Origin: Sphingomonadaceae bacterium
GTDB lineage: Bacteria > Pseudomonadota > Alphaproteobacteria > Sphingomonadales > Sphingomonadaceae
DNA: 64,000 nucleotides
Direction of reading: 5' to 3'
Assembly (NCBI GenBank): GCA_947473355.1
Contig: CANJCQ010000001.1
Span: 186,001 to 250,000 of the forward strand
Positions 9,932-21,029 of the stretch are shown one piece after another; position 1 is the stretch's first letter; every line of letters starts with the position of its first letter. The notes below the pieces were generated by a model that was not told the origin of the DNA, ran no database searches, and was given only the letters and a program-made list of their open reading frames with translations. The translations under genes were made by a program, and so were the position numbers.

Positions 9932-11093
9932 GACCGGACTTGATCCTGAAACCTTCGACGCATTCCTCGACACGCTGCGCCGCTTTGTGCGCGAGCGGCT
10001 GGTCCCCGCCGAATCCCGCGCCTTCGAGGAGGATTTCGTTCCCGACGATATCCTTACCGAAATGCGCGAGATGGGGCTTTTCGGACTGGCGGTCCCGCCT
10101 GAATACGGTGGGCCGGGGCTTTCCGCCGATCAGTATTACGAGATCATTCTCGAAATTGCATGGGCAGCCCCAGCTTTCCGTTCCGCCATGGCAATCAGTA
10201 CCGGCATCATCTCAACCGCGCTTAAGCTCGACGCTACCGAAGAACAGAAGCACGAGTATTTTCCCAAACTGCTTGACGGAGCGATTGCCAGCTTCTGCCT
10301 GACCGAGCCTGACAGCGGCTCCGACAGCGCGGCAATGAAAACGCGCGCGATTAAGGATGGCGATCACTACGTCATCACTGGCACTAAGCGTTATATCACC
10401 AACGGCCCCAAGGCCGAATTCTTCCTGGTGATGGCCCGTACATCGGCGGAAAACCTGCCCAGCAACAAGCATGTCAGCGGTTTCCTCATTCCCGCTGGAA
10501 CACCGGGTCTGTCCGTTGGCAAGCACGACAAGAAGATGGGGCAACAGGGTGCGATAACCGGGGATGTCATCCTTGAAGATGTCCGCGTGCCGGCCTCGGC
10601 CTTGCTGGGCGGAGTGGAAGGCACCGGTTTCAAGACGGCGATGAAGGCGCTCGATGGCGGAAGGCTCAGCGTGGCGGCGACCGCGATCGGCTATAGTAGG
10701 CGCATTCTGGCGACGGCGATGAAATACGCCACCGAGCGCAAGGCTTTTGGCGAACCGATCAGCAATTTCCAGCTGATCCAGGCCATGCTCGCGGATTCGC
10801 GCATCGAGCTCTATGCTGCAGAATGCATGCTGCGCGATGCCACGAGCGCCTATGCGCGCGGCGAACGGGTTTCGACCAATGCCGCCTGCGCCAAGGTGTT
10901 CGCCAGCGAAATGGCGACCCGGATCGCCGATCGCTGCGTGCAGATCTATGGTGGCTCGGGCTATATGGCCGAATATGAGGCCGAACGCTTCTACCGCGAT
11001 GTCCGTGTCTATCGCATCTACGAAGGCACCACGCAGATCCTTCAGGTGGTCATTGCCAAGGCCATGCTTAAGGAATTCGCCGAAGCGCTGTGA
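9924..11093 (+). CDS. Acyl-CoA dehydrogenase
   Basis: CLTEPDSGSDSAAMKTRA; QIYGGSGYMAEYEAERFYRDVRVYRIYEGTTQILQVVIAK. Confidence 0.92.
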   Translation: MPETGLDPETFDAFLDTLRRFVRERLVPAESRAFEEDFVPDDILTEMREMGLFGLAVPPEYGGPGLSADQYYEIILEIAWAAPAFRSAMAISTGIISTALKLDATEEQKHEYFPKLLDGAIASFCLTEPDSGSDSAAMKTRAIKDGDHYVITGTKRYITNGPKAEFFLVMARTSAENLPSNKHVSGFLIPAGTPGLSVGKHDKKMGQQGAITGDVILEDVRVPASALLGGVEGTGFKTAMKALDGGRLSVAATAIGYSRRILATAMKYATERKAFGEPISNFQLIQAMLADSRIELYAAECMLRDATSAYARGERVSTNAACAKVFASEMATRIADRCVQIYGGSGYMAEYEAERFYRDVRVYRIYEGTTQILQVVIAKAMLKEFAEAL

Positions 11094-11111
11094 CGGCAAA
11101 GGATTCGGAAA

Positions 11112-11939
11112 ATGACCGAGCATCTGAACGAAGCGGGAGAACCATGGCTGGTAACCTCCATTGAAGACGGCGTGGCCTGCGCCACTCTCAACCGGCCTGA
11201 AGCGCGCAATGCGCTGGCGCTGGAGCTTCGTGAAGACCTGAAGGCGTTCCTCATAGGCCTCAGGACCCGCAGCGATGTGCGTGTGGTCTTGCTTCAGGCG
11301 GCGGGCAAGAGTTTTATTGCAGGTGGCGATATCAAAGTCTTCGGACGTGGGCTTGAGATGTCACCTGAGGATCGCTCGGCCGACATGAAGATGCGTGCGA
11401 GCGGGGCCGGGGGACTAAGCGAGATCATCCAGACATTGCCGCAACCGGTTATCGTCGCGGCGCGTGGCTTTGCCGTGGGCGTAGGGGCCAGCGTGGTTTT
11501 CGCCGCCGACCTGGCGATGGTTTCGGAAAACGCCAAAATTGGATTGACCCATGTCACCCTTGGCATCAGCCCCGATGGCGCGGGAACCTTTCTGCTGCCG
11601 CGCCTGGTCGGCCAGAAGCGCGCCGCGCAGATTGCGCTGCTGGGCGAAGTGATGGATGCGAACGAGCTTCTGGACTTGGGGCTGGTCAACTGGGTCGTTC
11701 CAGATGGTGAGCTGGAGGACCGCGCCATGGCACTGGCGCGCAAGCTGGCTGATGGCGCTCCGGTGGCGCAGCAGGAAACCAAGCGTCTGCTGCATGGCGC
11801 GCTGGACCGCGATATCGCCAGGCAGATTGCCGCCGAGGCCGAGAGCCTGGCGCGCTGCGCTCTTACCGATGACTATGCCGAAGGGCTGCGCGCGATCCTT
11901 GACCGGCGCGCGCCCCGTTTCGGCCAGCAAGGAAGCTGA
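11112..11939 (+). CDS. Enoyl-CoA hydratase/isomerase family protein
   Basis: Crotonase motifs NRPEARNALALEL, FIAGGDIK, FAADLAMVSENAKIGLTHVTLGISPDGAGTFLLPRLVG. Confidence 0.9.
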   Translation: MTEHLNEAGEPWLVTSIEDGVACATLNRPEARNALALELREDLKAFLIGLRTRSDVRVVLLQAAGKSFIAGGDIKVFGRGLEMSPEDRSADMKMRASGAGGLSEIIQTLPQPVIVAARGFAVGVGASVVFAADLAMVSENAKIGLTHVTLGISPDGAGTFLLPRLVGQKRAAQIALLGEVMDANELLDLGLVNWVVPDGELEDRAMALARKLADGAPVAQQETKRLLHGALDRDIARQIAAEAESLARCALTDDYAEGLRAILDRRAPRFGQQGS

Positions 11940-11941
11940 AA

Positions 11942-12934
11942 ATGGCGCTGCGCACCCGCATCACCGAGCTGCTTGGCATCGAGCATCCTGTTGTCCAGGG
12001 CGGCATGATGTGGGTCGGCCGAGCCGAACTGGCCAGCGCGGTGTCGAACGCTGGCGGCCTTGGCATCCTGACCGGGCTGACCCAGCCCACGCCAGACGCC
12101 CTGCGCGCCGAGATCGACCGCTGCCGAACGATGACCGACAAGCCGTTCGGTGTGAACCTCACCTTCATGCCCTCGGTCAATCCGCCACCCTTTGCCGACT
12201 ATCGCCGCGCGATCATCGAAAGCGGTGTCAAAATTGTTGAAACGGCGGGCAGCAACCCGAAGGAACACATCGACGATTTCAAGTCGCACGGGCTGACAGT
12301 GCTGCACAAATGCGTGGCGGTCCGCCATGCCTTGACTGCCGAGAGGTTGGGCGCCGACGTGATTTCAATTGATGGCTTCGAATGCGCCGGCCATCCAGGC
12401 GAGGAAGACATTCCCGGCCTGATCCTGATCCCGGCGGCTGCTGACAAGGTGAAGATTCCGATGCTGGCCTCCGGCGGCTTCGGTGATGGCCGCGGACTTG
12501 TCGCCGCGCTGGCGCTTGGGGCGGAAGGCATCAACATGGGCACCCGCTTCATCGCCACGCAGGAAGCGCCGGTGCACGAGAACATAAAACAGTTCATAGT
12601 CGGCAACGACGAGCGCTCAACGCGCCTGATTTTCCGCGCTTTCCGCAACACCACCCGCGTTTCGGCCAACAGCGTCTCGAACAAGGTCACCGAGATTCTC
12701 AAGAACCCCGATGCAGTGTTCGAAGACGTGCGCGAGTTGGTGCTGGGTGCCAAAGGCCGGATCGCGCTGGAAACAGGCGATCTGGATTATGGCCTGATCA
12801 CTGCTGGTCAGATTCAGGGTTTGATTCACGATGTGCCTAGCTGCAGCGATCTGATCAATAGGATTGTCCGGGACGCAGAAGCCATCATTTCGGAGCGCTT
12901 GGCGGGCAAGGTGGGGAGCATGGCGGACGGTTGA
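11942..12934 (+). CDS. Nitronate monooxygenase-family flavoprotein (copy 1)
   Basis: [63 protein letters not shown]. Confidence 0.85.
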   Translation: MALRTRITELLGIEHPVVQGGMMWVGRAELASAVSNAGGLGILTGLTQPTPDALRAEIDRCRTMTDKPFGVNLTFMPSVNPPPFADYRRAIIESGVKIVETAGSNPKEHIDDFKSHGLTVLHKCVAVRHALTAERLGADVISIDGFECAGHPGEEDIPGLILIPAAADKVKIPMLASGGFGDGRGLVAALALGAEGINMGTRFIATQEAPVHENIKQFIVGNDERSTRLIFRAFRNTTRVSANSVSNKVTEILKNPDAVFEDVRELVLGAKGRIALETGDLDYGLITAGQIQGLIHDVPSCSDLINRIVRDAEAIISERLAGKVGSMADG

Positions 12935-13085
12935 TAGTTTGTTCGACAATCCTCGGCACCATTGGCCACTACTCAGATTTACCGGCGCTTTTCAATTGCA
13001 AATGTGGAGCGATAAATGAGCAGGGCTGTCGCGTTTCCAGCCGGTCGGGCGGCCCTTGGCAATGGGCTGGCGGTTCCAAGCCAAC

Positions 13086-13379
13086 TTCACTTGCTGGGCA
13101 GCTTCGTGGAGCCATGCGCTCGGTGTCGTCGCCATGATCGAATGGCATCCGGGCGAACATTATCCGCGCATCGGTTTTGTCGTCACCGACTTCAGGCTCG
13201 ATACCAATTATGTCGTGGCCTTCTATGATCAGCGCCATACTGTCCAGCAGTGGATCGAGGAAGACAGGAATTCGGTGAAGTGGACGCGCCTGTCGTGCCG
13301 CGCGATGCAGACCGACGCCGTGCGGCTCCGGTTTTACGTGCTGAACTGTAACCTCGCGACCAAACGGGGCCCATCATGA
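13086..13379 (+). pseudogene. IS1380-type transposase C-terminal remnant
   Basis: EWHPGEHYPRIGFVVTDFRLDTNYVVAFYDQRHTVQQWIEEDRNSVKWTRLSCRAMQTDAVRLRFYVLNCNLA resembles the C-terminal block of IS1380-group DDE transposases (...RVGFIVTN...VVAFYN.RGT.EQWIKEGK.A.KWTRLSC...AVRLQL); no full-length ORF. Confidence 0.65.
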
Positions 13380-13441
13380 AGCCAATCTGGGGAATGTCAG
13401 TTCAGTGGGTCCGGTAGTTCGCTAAAGGGCGAGATGACGAA

Positions 13442-14251
13442 GTGAGGAGTGTGCAAGTGAGCTATGAAGATCTCTTGGTCAGCCGCAGTGATGAAGGCAT
13501 AGGTTCGATCGCGATCAATCGCCCTGAGGTGCACAATTCGGTTCGCGCAGGAACCATGGATGAAATCGCGCGGGCGGTCGGCGAACTGACCGACGATTGT
13601 GGCGTACGCGCAATTGTTCTCACCTCAACCGGCAAACACTTGTGTTCCGGCGCAGAATTCTCTTTCCTTAAAGAGCTTTCCCAAACTCCTTCGCTTCAGG
13701 TGAAGGACAAAGTTTACAAGAGCTTCCAGGGTGCGGTTCGTGCACTTTACCACTGTCCAAAGCCGACACTTGCGGCTTTTTCCGGGGCGGCCGTGACGGT
13801 TGGATGCGAATTGGCGATTGCTTGTGATTTTCGCTTGATTTCGGAGAATGCGTTCTTTCAGGAGAGCTGGATCAAGGTTGGCATTCTTCCTCCACTTGGC
13901 GGGATGATGTTGCTGCCGAGACTTGTCGGGCTTTCTGCCGCAAACGACATGATACTGCGCGGTCGCGCGGTGAAAGCCGACGAGGCACTAAGACTTGGCT
14001 TGGCCAATGAAGTGGTACCGGTCGAGGAGTTTGAGGCTCGTCGGCAGGCATTTGCAGTCGAACTGGCGGCGCTTCCGCCACAAGCATATTCTGCGGCCAA
14101 GCAGGGCATCCATCGCGGCCTTGAATCAACCATGGAGAAAGAGTGGGCCGCCAATGTGCTGGCGCAAAGCCTGTTGCTTGGCAGCGACGACTTCAAGGAA
14201 GGGCTCGACGCTGTCATGTCACGCCGGGCACCAGTATTTGGAGGTAGATAA
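13442..14251 (+). CDS. Enoyl-CoA hydratase/isomerase family protein
   Basis: INRPEVHNSVRAGTMDE, HLCSGAEFSFL, CDFRLISENAFFQESWIKVGILPPLGGMMLLPRLVG. Confidence 0.9.
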   Translation: MRSVQVSYEDLLVSRSDEGIGSIAINRPEVHNSVRAGTMDEIARAVGELTDDCGVRAIVLTSTGKHLCSGAEFSFLKELSQTPSLQVKDKVYKSFQGAVRALYHCPKPTLAAFSGAAVTVGCELAIACDFRLISENAFFQESWIKVGILPPLGGMMLLPRLVGLSAANDMILRGRAVKADEALRLGLANEVVPVEEFEARRQAFAVELAALPPQAYSAAKQGIHRGLESTMEKEWAANVLAQSLLLGSDDFKEGLDAVMSRRAPVFGGR

Positions 14252-15223
<972 letters not shown>

Positions 15224-15377
15224 GAATCCGGCCTCAGTGAGGGTGAAGGCAGCTGGTTCAATACCTGCAGGCACCCTGATCGGCCTGGTCTTAGAACTAC
15301 TTATGCCAAACATAGAGACGCCATGGTACTTAGCTCTGCGTCTTATTGACCATGCAACAACCAATGGAGAATGAGCA

Positions 15378-16097
15378 TTGGAGCAATTAGCGGGTATCGA
15401 ACTGGAACACGCGGGAACCCTGCTCGTCGGCCAGATGGCAAGGCCAGCAGGCAACGGCCCTTTCCCTGCCGTCCTCGTCATGCACAGCGCGCTCGGCCTT
15501 GACAATCACATGCGCGAAGTGGCGCAACGGCTGGCTTCTCTCGGTTATCTCGCAGTTGCGACGGACATGTATGGCGGCGGTGTGCAGATCACCGACCCCT
15601 GGGCCAAGGATCAGCCGAACCAAATTGTTGGACGCGATCCGGTGCTGCTGCGCAGCCGCATTTTGGCCTGGTATGACACCGTAGCCAACCTGCCCGAAGT
15701 CATCACGGACCGGGTAGCTGCCATCGGTTACTGCTTCGGCGGAAGCTGCGTGCTCGAACTGGCGCGAAACGGCATCCCGGCACGCGCAGTGGTCAGCTAT
15801 CACGGCGTCCTCACTAGCACAAAGCCGATGCAGCCGGACGTCTATGCCGGTGAGGTCCACGCATACTGCGGCGCACATGATCCCTATGCACCGCTGGATC
15901 ATATAGAGGGCCTGCGTGCCGAGCTGGCGGCGGCGGGCACAAAGCACACGATAACCATTTTTGGCGATGCGGCCCACGGCTTCACTGACCGCGACTACGA
16001 CCCAAGGGGCCGCGAAGGAATTGCCTACAACGAACTGGCCGACCGGATGTCATGGGCCGGAACGGTGGAATTGCTCAACGCGGTGTTGTGGGACTGA
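15378..16097 (+). CDS. Dienelactone hydrolase family protein
   Basis: Alpha/beta hydrolase; IGYCFGGSCVLELAR nucleophile elbow (Cys), FGDAAHGFTDRDYDPRG; apparent TTG start with GGAGA upstream. Confidence 0.8.
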   Translation: MEQLAGIELEHAGTLLVGQMARPAGNGPFPAVLVMHSALGLDNHMREVAQRLASLGYLAVATDMYGGGVQITDPWAKDQPNQIVGRDPVLLRSRILAWYDTVANLPEVITDRVAAIGYCFGGSCVLELARNGIPARAVVSYHGVLTSTKPMQPDVYAGEVHAYCGAHDPYAPLDHIEGLRAELAAAGTKHTITIFGDAAHGFTDRDYDPRGREGIAYNELADRMSWAGTVELLNAVLWD

Positions 16098-16138
16098 TTT
16101 GTCAGCCTAGGTGGGACAACGTAAAACAGGAGGATGAC

Positions 16139-16630
16139 ATGGCCAAATCATTGAACGAACTGCTTGACGAAGCGGCAATCAAGGAGTTGCAGGTGCGCTA
16201 TTGTCGTGCCGCCGACCGCGTGGATTTCGAAGCTTTGCGTGCCTGCTTCCATCCCGATGCGACTGCCGATTACGGGCATGGCGTCTGGAATCTCGACGAA
16301 TATATGGCGCACGCCACGGAAATGACAGCCAATTTCATCGCTACGACGCACAATACGGGAAACCAACTTGTCGAGGTCGTGGGAGACGCCGCCTGGGCCG
16401 AACACTACACAGTTGCGACTCATCGTTGGCCGCCCAATGAGCAAGGTGAGACGCGCGACATGATCGCTTCCGTCCGCTATGTCGACCGGATGGAGCGGCG
16501 CGGCGGAGAATGGCTTATCGCCAGGCGCGTCATGGTGCTCGACTGGCACCGGATCGAACCGGTGTCGGGGGTTGACGTCAGCGCGGCGGGTGGCCGGCGC
16601 GACCGCAGCGACCCGTCCTATTCGCGCTGA
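16139..16630 (+). CDS. SnoaL/NTF2-like protein
   Basis: LLDEAAIKELQVRYCRAADRVDFEALRACFHPDATADYGHG; cone-fold pattern. Confidence 0.75.
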   Translation: MAKSLNELLDEAAIKELQVRYCRAADRVDFEALRACFHPDATADYGHGVWNLDEYMAHATEMTANFIATTHNTGNQLVEVVGDAAWAEHYTVATHRWPPNEQGETRDMIASVRYVDRMERRGGEWLIARRVMVLDWHRIEPVSGVDVSAAGGRRDRSDPSYSR

Positions 16631-16663
16631 CCCTTTTTAATACCAATCGGTCTGGGCCTGAAG

Positions 16664-17518
16664 TCAGCCGATCGATTCTTCTCCGGCCACCATCGAGCGG
16701 TGCATCAGCCGACCACTGGCTGGATCATAGGCCAGGGCACGGTGGAGGGTTCCGGTGTTGTCCCAGACAGCCAGATCGCCCACCTGCCAGTGGTGGCGAT
16801 GGACGAATTGCGGCTGTGTCGCCCAGTCGCGCAGCCGGACCAGCAGATCGAGGCTGTCGTCATGGGACAGGCCTTCGACATAGCCCGCCGTGGCCCCGAC
16901 CACGAGCGACTTACGCCCGTCACGGTGTGTCCACACCAGCGGCTGCGAGCGCGACGGGCTGTTGCGCGCGCGCTGGAACTGTTCATAGCTCAGTTCCGGA
17001 TTTATGTTGCGCTGGAGCTGCAGGTTGGAATGGACCACGCGCAGCCCTTCGATCGCCCGCTTTTCTTTCTCAGGTAGTGCATCATAGGCGGCATAAGTGC
17101 TTGCCCATTCAGTATCGCCGCCTTCCGGAGCGAGCTGCTTCGCGCTGAGCACCGAGGCGAGGATCGGTATTTCGTGGGTGGTGCCGTCGAGATGCCACAG
17201 CAGCGAGTTCTTCAGTGACCGCGCCGTTGGGCTGACGGCTTCATCAAGGCTCACCTTGAAGATGGCCTGCTGCTTGCCGCCATCCATGGCAAAGCCGTTG
17301 TAATCATAGGCCAGGGTGCCCAGCGTCCCGGTAAATACGACTTGCTCGTCGTCGGAAAAGTCTACCTGCGGAAAGATCAGCACCCCGCGCTGCTGCAACA
17401 GGGCGCGCAGTTCCTTGCCGTATTTCCCGCTCAGCAAGGTCTCGCGGTCGGAATCGATCCGCGTTCCGATGACTGGAGACAGATCTTCGTAGGCAAGGCC
17501 CTTATCGGTGACTGGCAT
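16664..17518 (-). CDS. TauD/TfdA-family Fe(II)/2-oxoglutarate dioxygenase (copy 1)
   Basis: LLWHLDGTTHEIP (HxD) and VWDNTGTLHRALAYDPASGRLMHR (distal His, Arg); 285 aa. Confidence 0.88.
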   Translation of the reverse strand: MPVTDKGLAYEDLSPVIGTRIDSDRETLLSGKYGKELRALLQQRGVLIFPQVDFSDDEQVVFTGTLGTLAYDYNGFAMDGGKQQAIFKVSLDEAVSPTARSLKNSLLWHLDGTTHEIPILASVLSAKQLAPEGGDTEWASTYAAYDALPEKEKRAIEGLRVVHSNLQLQRNINPELSYEQFQRARNSPSRSQPLVWTHRDGRKSLVVGATAGYVEGLSHDDSLDLLVRLRDWATQPQFVHRHHWQVGDLAVWDNTGTLHRALAYDPASGRLMHRSMVAGEESIG

Positions 17519-17543
17519 GGTCCTATCCTTCCCCTAAGGCCGT

Positions 17544-18398
17544 TCAGGCAATCGGCTCTTCGCCTTTCAACATGGTGCGATGCATCAGCCGGCCGCAATT
17601 CATTTCATAGGGCAGGGCGCGGTGCAGGGTGGCAGTATTGTCCCACATCACCATGTCGCCGACTTGCCATTCGTGCCGATAAACAAATTGCGGCCGGGTC
17701 ACCCAGTCGCGCAGGCGGACAAGCAGGTCCTGGCTTTCCACCGGGTCCATGCCTTCGACATAGGCGGCCGTGGAGCCCACAACGAGCGACTTGCGCCCCG
17801 ATGCATGTTGCCACACCAGGGGCTGCGACTTGGAGGGCCCCCGACGAGACTGCTGGAATTCGGCGTAGCTTGGCTCGGGGTTCTGGCGGGCTGCCAGGGC
17901 CCAGTTGGCATGAACCACCCGCAGTTTTGCCAGTTCGGCCTGTTCTTCCATCGGGAGCGCCGCGAAGGCTGCGCAGCTGTTCGCCCATTCGGTTTGCCCG
18001 CCTGCAGGCGCAATGCGCTTGGCTGAAAGGATCGAGGCGAGGATCGGCACTTCGTGCATCGAACCATCGAGATGCCACAGGAAATTGTTCCGGAGGCGTC
18101 TGATTGCGTGCTGGTCGTCCTGCGCGGCGTCCACCTTGTAGATTGCCTGCGGTTTGCCATCGGGGCCCAGCGTGCCGTTGTTCTCGTGGGCAGGTGTGCC
18201 TAGGGTGGCGGTAAAGGCAATCTGCTGTTCGTCGCTCAATGCTGCGGCAGGGAATACCAGCACGCCTCTTGCTGCAAGCAGGGCGCGGATCTGCGCGGCA
18301 TGGCCGCCACTCAGAAGAGTTCCGGCATCTGCATCAATACGGGCGCCGATAAGCGGCGTCAGATCAGTTGCGGCAATGGTGCATTCGGCTACCGGCAT
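17544..18398 (-). CDS. TauD/TfdA-family Fe(II)/2-oxoglutarate dioxygenase (copy 2)
   Basis: FLWHLDGSMHEVP and MWDNTATLHRALPYEMNCGRLMHR; start at MPVAEC gives exactly 285 aa, like copy 1. Confidence 0.88.
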   Translation of the reverse strand: MPVAECTIAATDLTPLIGARIDADAGTLLSGGHAAQIRALLAARGVLVFPAAALSDEQQIAFTATLGTPAHENNGTLGPDGKPQAIYKVDAAQDDQHAIRRLRNNFLWHLDGSMHEVPILASILSAKRIAPAGGQTEWANSCAAFAALPMEEQAELAKLRVVHANWALAARQNPEPSYAEFQQSRRGPSKSQPLVWQHASGRKSLVVGSTAAYVEGMDPVESQDLLVRLRDWVTRPQFVYRHEWQVGDMVMWDNTATLHRALPYEMNCGRLMHRTMLKGEEPIA

Positions 18399-18546
18399 AT
18401 CGCCCTCTCGCGTGCGAACGGATGATGGCATGCAGCGATGCGATTTTCCAGCATCACGGAACTGTTGGCTCCTGCTAGCTTCCCTGCGACCATGCCAAAT
18501 TCACATGCGATCTGTCTTCGGCAGTTGGTCCGCGGGAGAGGTGGCG

Positions 18547-19764
18547 ATGGCTTCGCTGGAAACGATCTATGCCGCTGCGCTGGAACCATGCGCCCTGCCG
18601 TTCGAAGCAGGGGCAATCATGGAACGGGCTGAGCGGGCGACCGGACTTGGCGACTGGGGCGGTGCGCGCTGGGCGGAGGAGCGTTTTCGCGACCGGCTGG
18701 ATGCTCTGTGCCGGGGGCTTGAGGACGATGCGCAACTTCACGAGCAGGGCCGATCGCGCGCGCATTCGCGCCTGCATGTGTTGCTCTGCTCGCGGTTGCG
18801 GCAGGTCGATCATCTGCGCGGCGCGGGCGCAAATCCGGCGATTGTCGCGCCATTGATCGGCACGGGCATGCCGCGGGCCGGAACGACGTTCCTGCATGGT
18901 TTGCTGGCTAGTGATCCCGCAAACCGGGTGGCAAGCGCCGCGCAGGCGGCCATTCCGATACCTCCACCCGGCAAGAGCGAATTCAGCGAAGCGGAGCGTG
19001 TGGCGCTCTATCAGTCTATCCTCGATTTTCAGGGCTTTACTGCACCGGATGTCACTGCGATTCATCCCTACGCCGCGTCGGCTCCGGAGGAATGCGTCTT
19101 CCTGCAGGAGGCGGCTTGCGGCGCGCCGCTCGGGGCCTTCTACAACGCGCCAGAATTTTCCGGGCTGGTGGCAAAAGCGCAAAGTGGCAAGGATGCCTAC
19201 GCCTGGCAGATCGGCATGATGCAGAGCCTGCAGGGCGGACGGCCCGGTCGCCGCTGGCTGCTCAAGGCACCTTCGCACGTGATGAACATGGACGGGCTGA
19301 TCACAGCCTTTCCCGATGCCAGGATTTTCCTCAACCACCGCGATCCCGGCAAGGTTATCCCCTCCATGGCGAGCCTCTATATGAAGCTCTATAGCCTTTG
19401 TTCGGACAACAGCGTCGATCCGTTGGCTCTGGGGCCGCGCCTCGTGGCGAATTGGGCAGGTATTCTAAGCCGGCTCGATGCCTGGCGCGCATCCCATCCC
19501 GAAGCGACGGTAGTCGATGTCCACTATTCCAGCCTGATCGCCGACCCGATCGGCACGGCAGAGCGGTTGTATGACAGGTTCGATCTCGATCTGTCGGACA
19601 GCGCCCGGTCCGCCATGCTGGATCATTGCGAAGCCGATCGTCATGGCAAGGGACCGGTGCGGGCCTATGGGTTGGCCGATTTCGGGCTGTGCGAAGCTGA
19701 AATCGAGGAGGCCTTTGGTGCCTATATTGATCGGCACAATATTGTGCGGGAGAAGCGGTCATGA
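18547..19764 (+). CDS. Sulfotransferase family protein
   Basis: PAPS-binding-type motif GTGMPRAGTTFLHGLLASDP and 3' motif FLNHRDPGKVIPSMASLYMKL. Confidence 0.85.
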   Translation: MASLETIYAAALEPCALPFEAGAIMERAERATGLGDWGGARWAEERFRDRLDALCRGLEDDAQLHEQGRSRAHSRLHVLLCSRLRQVDHLRGAGANPAIVAPLIGTGMPRAGTTFLHGLLASDPANRVASAAQAAIPIPPPGKSEFSEAERVALYQSILDFQGFTAPDVTAIHPYAASAPEECVFLQEAACGAPLGAFYNAPEFSGLVAKAQSGKDAYAWQIGMMQSLQGGRPGRRWLLKAPSHVMNMDGLITAFPDARIFLNHRDPGKVIPSMASLYMKLYSLCSDNSVDPLALGPRLVANWAGILSRLDAWRASHPEATVVDVHYSSLIADPIGTAERLYDRFDLDLSDSARSAMLDHCEADRHGKGPVRAYGLADFGLCEAEIEEAFGAYIDRHNIVREKRS

Positions 19765-21023
19765 TCAATCCGATCGACAATGCAGGCCAGATCGCGGCCG
19801 AGAATGATGTCATTGCACTTTGGCAGGACGAGCGCATCCTGGCGGCCCGCGAACATGCAGAGCGTCTGTGGCGCAATGCCTGGGCAGACAGAATTCCCGA
19901 TGAGTCCGTCGCCGCGGTGGGCTCGGCAGTCGATGAATATATGGCCAACTGGCTGTTCAAGGCCGCCGCCAGCGACAGCCATCATCCGCGCTTCGTGCGC
20001 AATTTCATGCCGCCGCATCGCTGGCACGGGCATGACGTTCCAGGCGCACGGACCGGCGGGGACAATCCGGACAACACTTACCGGCTGGCCGGAATCGCCC
20101 ACGACTCGCACTACCGGGTGACGGGCAGGGCGCTGGGCCGCGAGCCGGCCAACACGACCTTCACACTCGTTGGCGACTATGGCACTTCGGTGACCATCCA
20201 GACTATCGAAAGCCACGCGCTGGAGCGGCAGGGCGACGGCTCGTTCGTCATAACCATCGATGATCAGCCGGCGGGTGGCCGCCGCAACCACATCACAACC
20301 GCGCCGCATGCCAAATTTCTCTATGTCCGCGATTCGATGGAGGACTGGGCCAGCGAGACGCCCTATGTGCTGGAAATCGAGCGCCTCGGCCCTGCCGCCT
20401 CGGCTCCGCTCTCGCGTGACGAGATGGCCCACCGCGCCGCTTTTCGGGCCCGGGACGACGTGCCGCTCTATTTTTGGTTCCAGTCGACATTTATCAACAT
20501 GAAGCCGAACAGCTGGAAATTCCTCCCGGCCAACCGCGGAACCGGCGGTCTGGTGACCCAGGCAATCGGCCGCGGCTGGTTCGAGCTGGGGCTCGAAGAT
20601 GCGGTCATTATCGATTTTCAGCCGGGCGGGGCGGCCTATAGCGCGATCCAGATGGGCTCATGGCTGTTCCAGTCGATCGAGGCCCACCGGCTCACTTCGA
20701 GCCTGACGCGTGCGCAATGTGTGGGGGATGGTGATGGGCGGATCCGCGCGGTTATTGCCCGCCAGGATCCCGGCGTGGCCAACTGGCTGGATTGCGGCGG
20801 CCTGTCGCGAGTGATGGCCATGTTGCGCTGGCAAGGGATGAATTCAGCTTCCAGGCCAGGCGATGAAAGCCCCGGCTTTTCGGCTCGGATGGTCCGACTG
20901 GACGATGTTCGCAAGGTCCTGCCGGCAGACACCTGCTGGTTCACTTCTGCCCAGCGAGAAGCGCAAAGGGCGAGCCGCAATGCTGCCTTTGCAAGGCGCT
21001 ATGATTTGAATGAAGCGAACTGA
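19761..21023 (+). CDS. DUF1214-like protein of unknown function
   Basis: ATGA overlap with the sulfotransferase; GRRNHITTAPHAKFLYVRDSMEDWASETPYVLEIERL resembles DUF1214 proteins (recognised by eye only). Confidence 0.55.
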   Translation: MINPIDNAGQIAAENDVIALWQDERILAAREHAERLWRNAWADRIPDESVAAVGSAVDEYMANWLFKAAASDSHHPRFVRNFMPPHRWHGHDVPGARTGGDNPDNTYRLAGIAHDSHYRVTGRALGREPANTTFTLVGDYGTSVTIQTIESHALERQGDGSFVITIDDQPAGGRRNHITTAPHAKFLYVRDSMEDWASETPYVLEIERLGPAASAPLSRDEMAHRAAFRARDDVPLYFWFQSTFINMKPNSWKFLPANRGTGGLVTQAIGRGWFELGLEDAVIIDFQPGGAAYSAIQMGSWLFQSIEAHRLTSSLTRAQCVGDGDGRIRAVIARQDPGVANWLDCGGLSRVMAMLRWQGMNSASRPGDESPGFSARMVRLDDVRKVLPADTCWFTSAQREAQRASRNAAFARRYDLNEAN

Positions 21024-21029
21024 GGCCAG

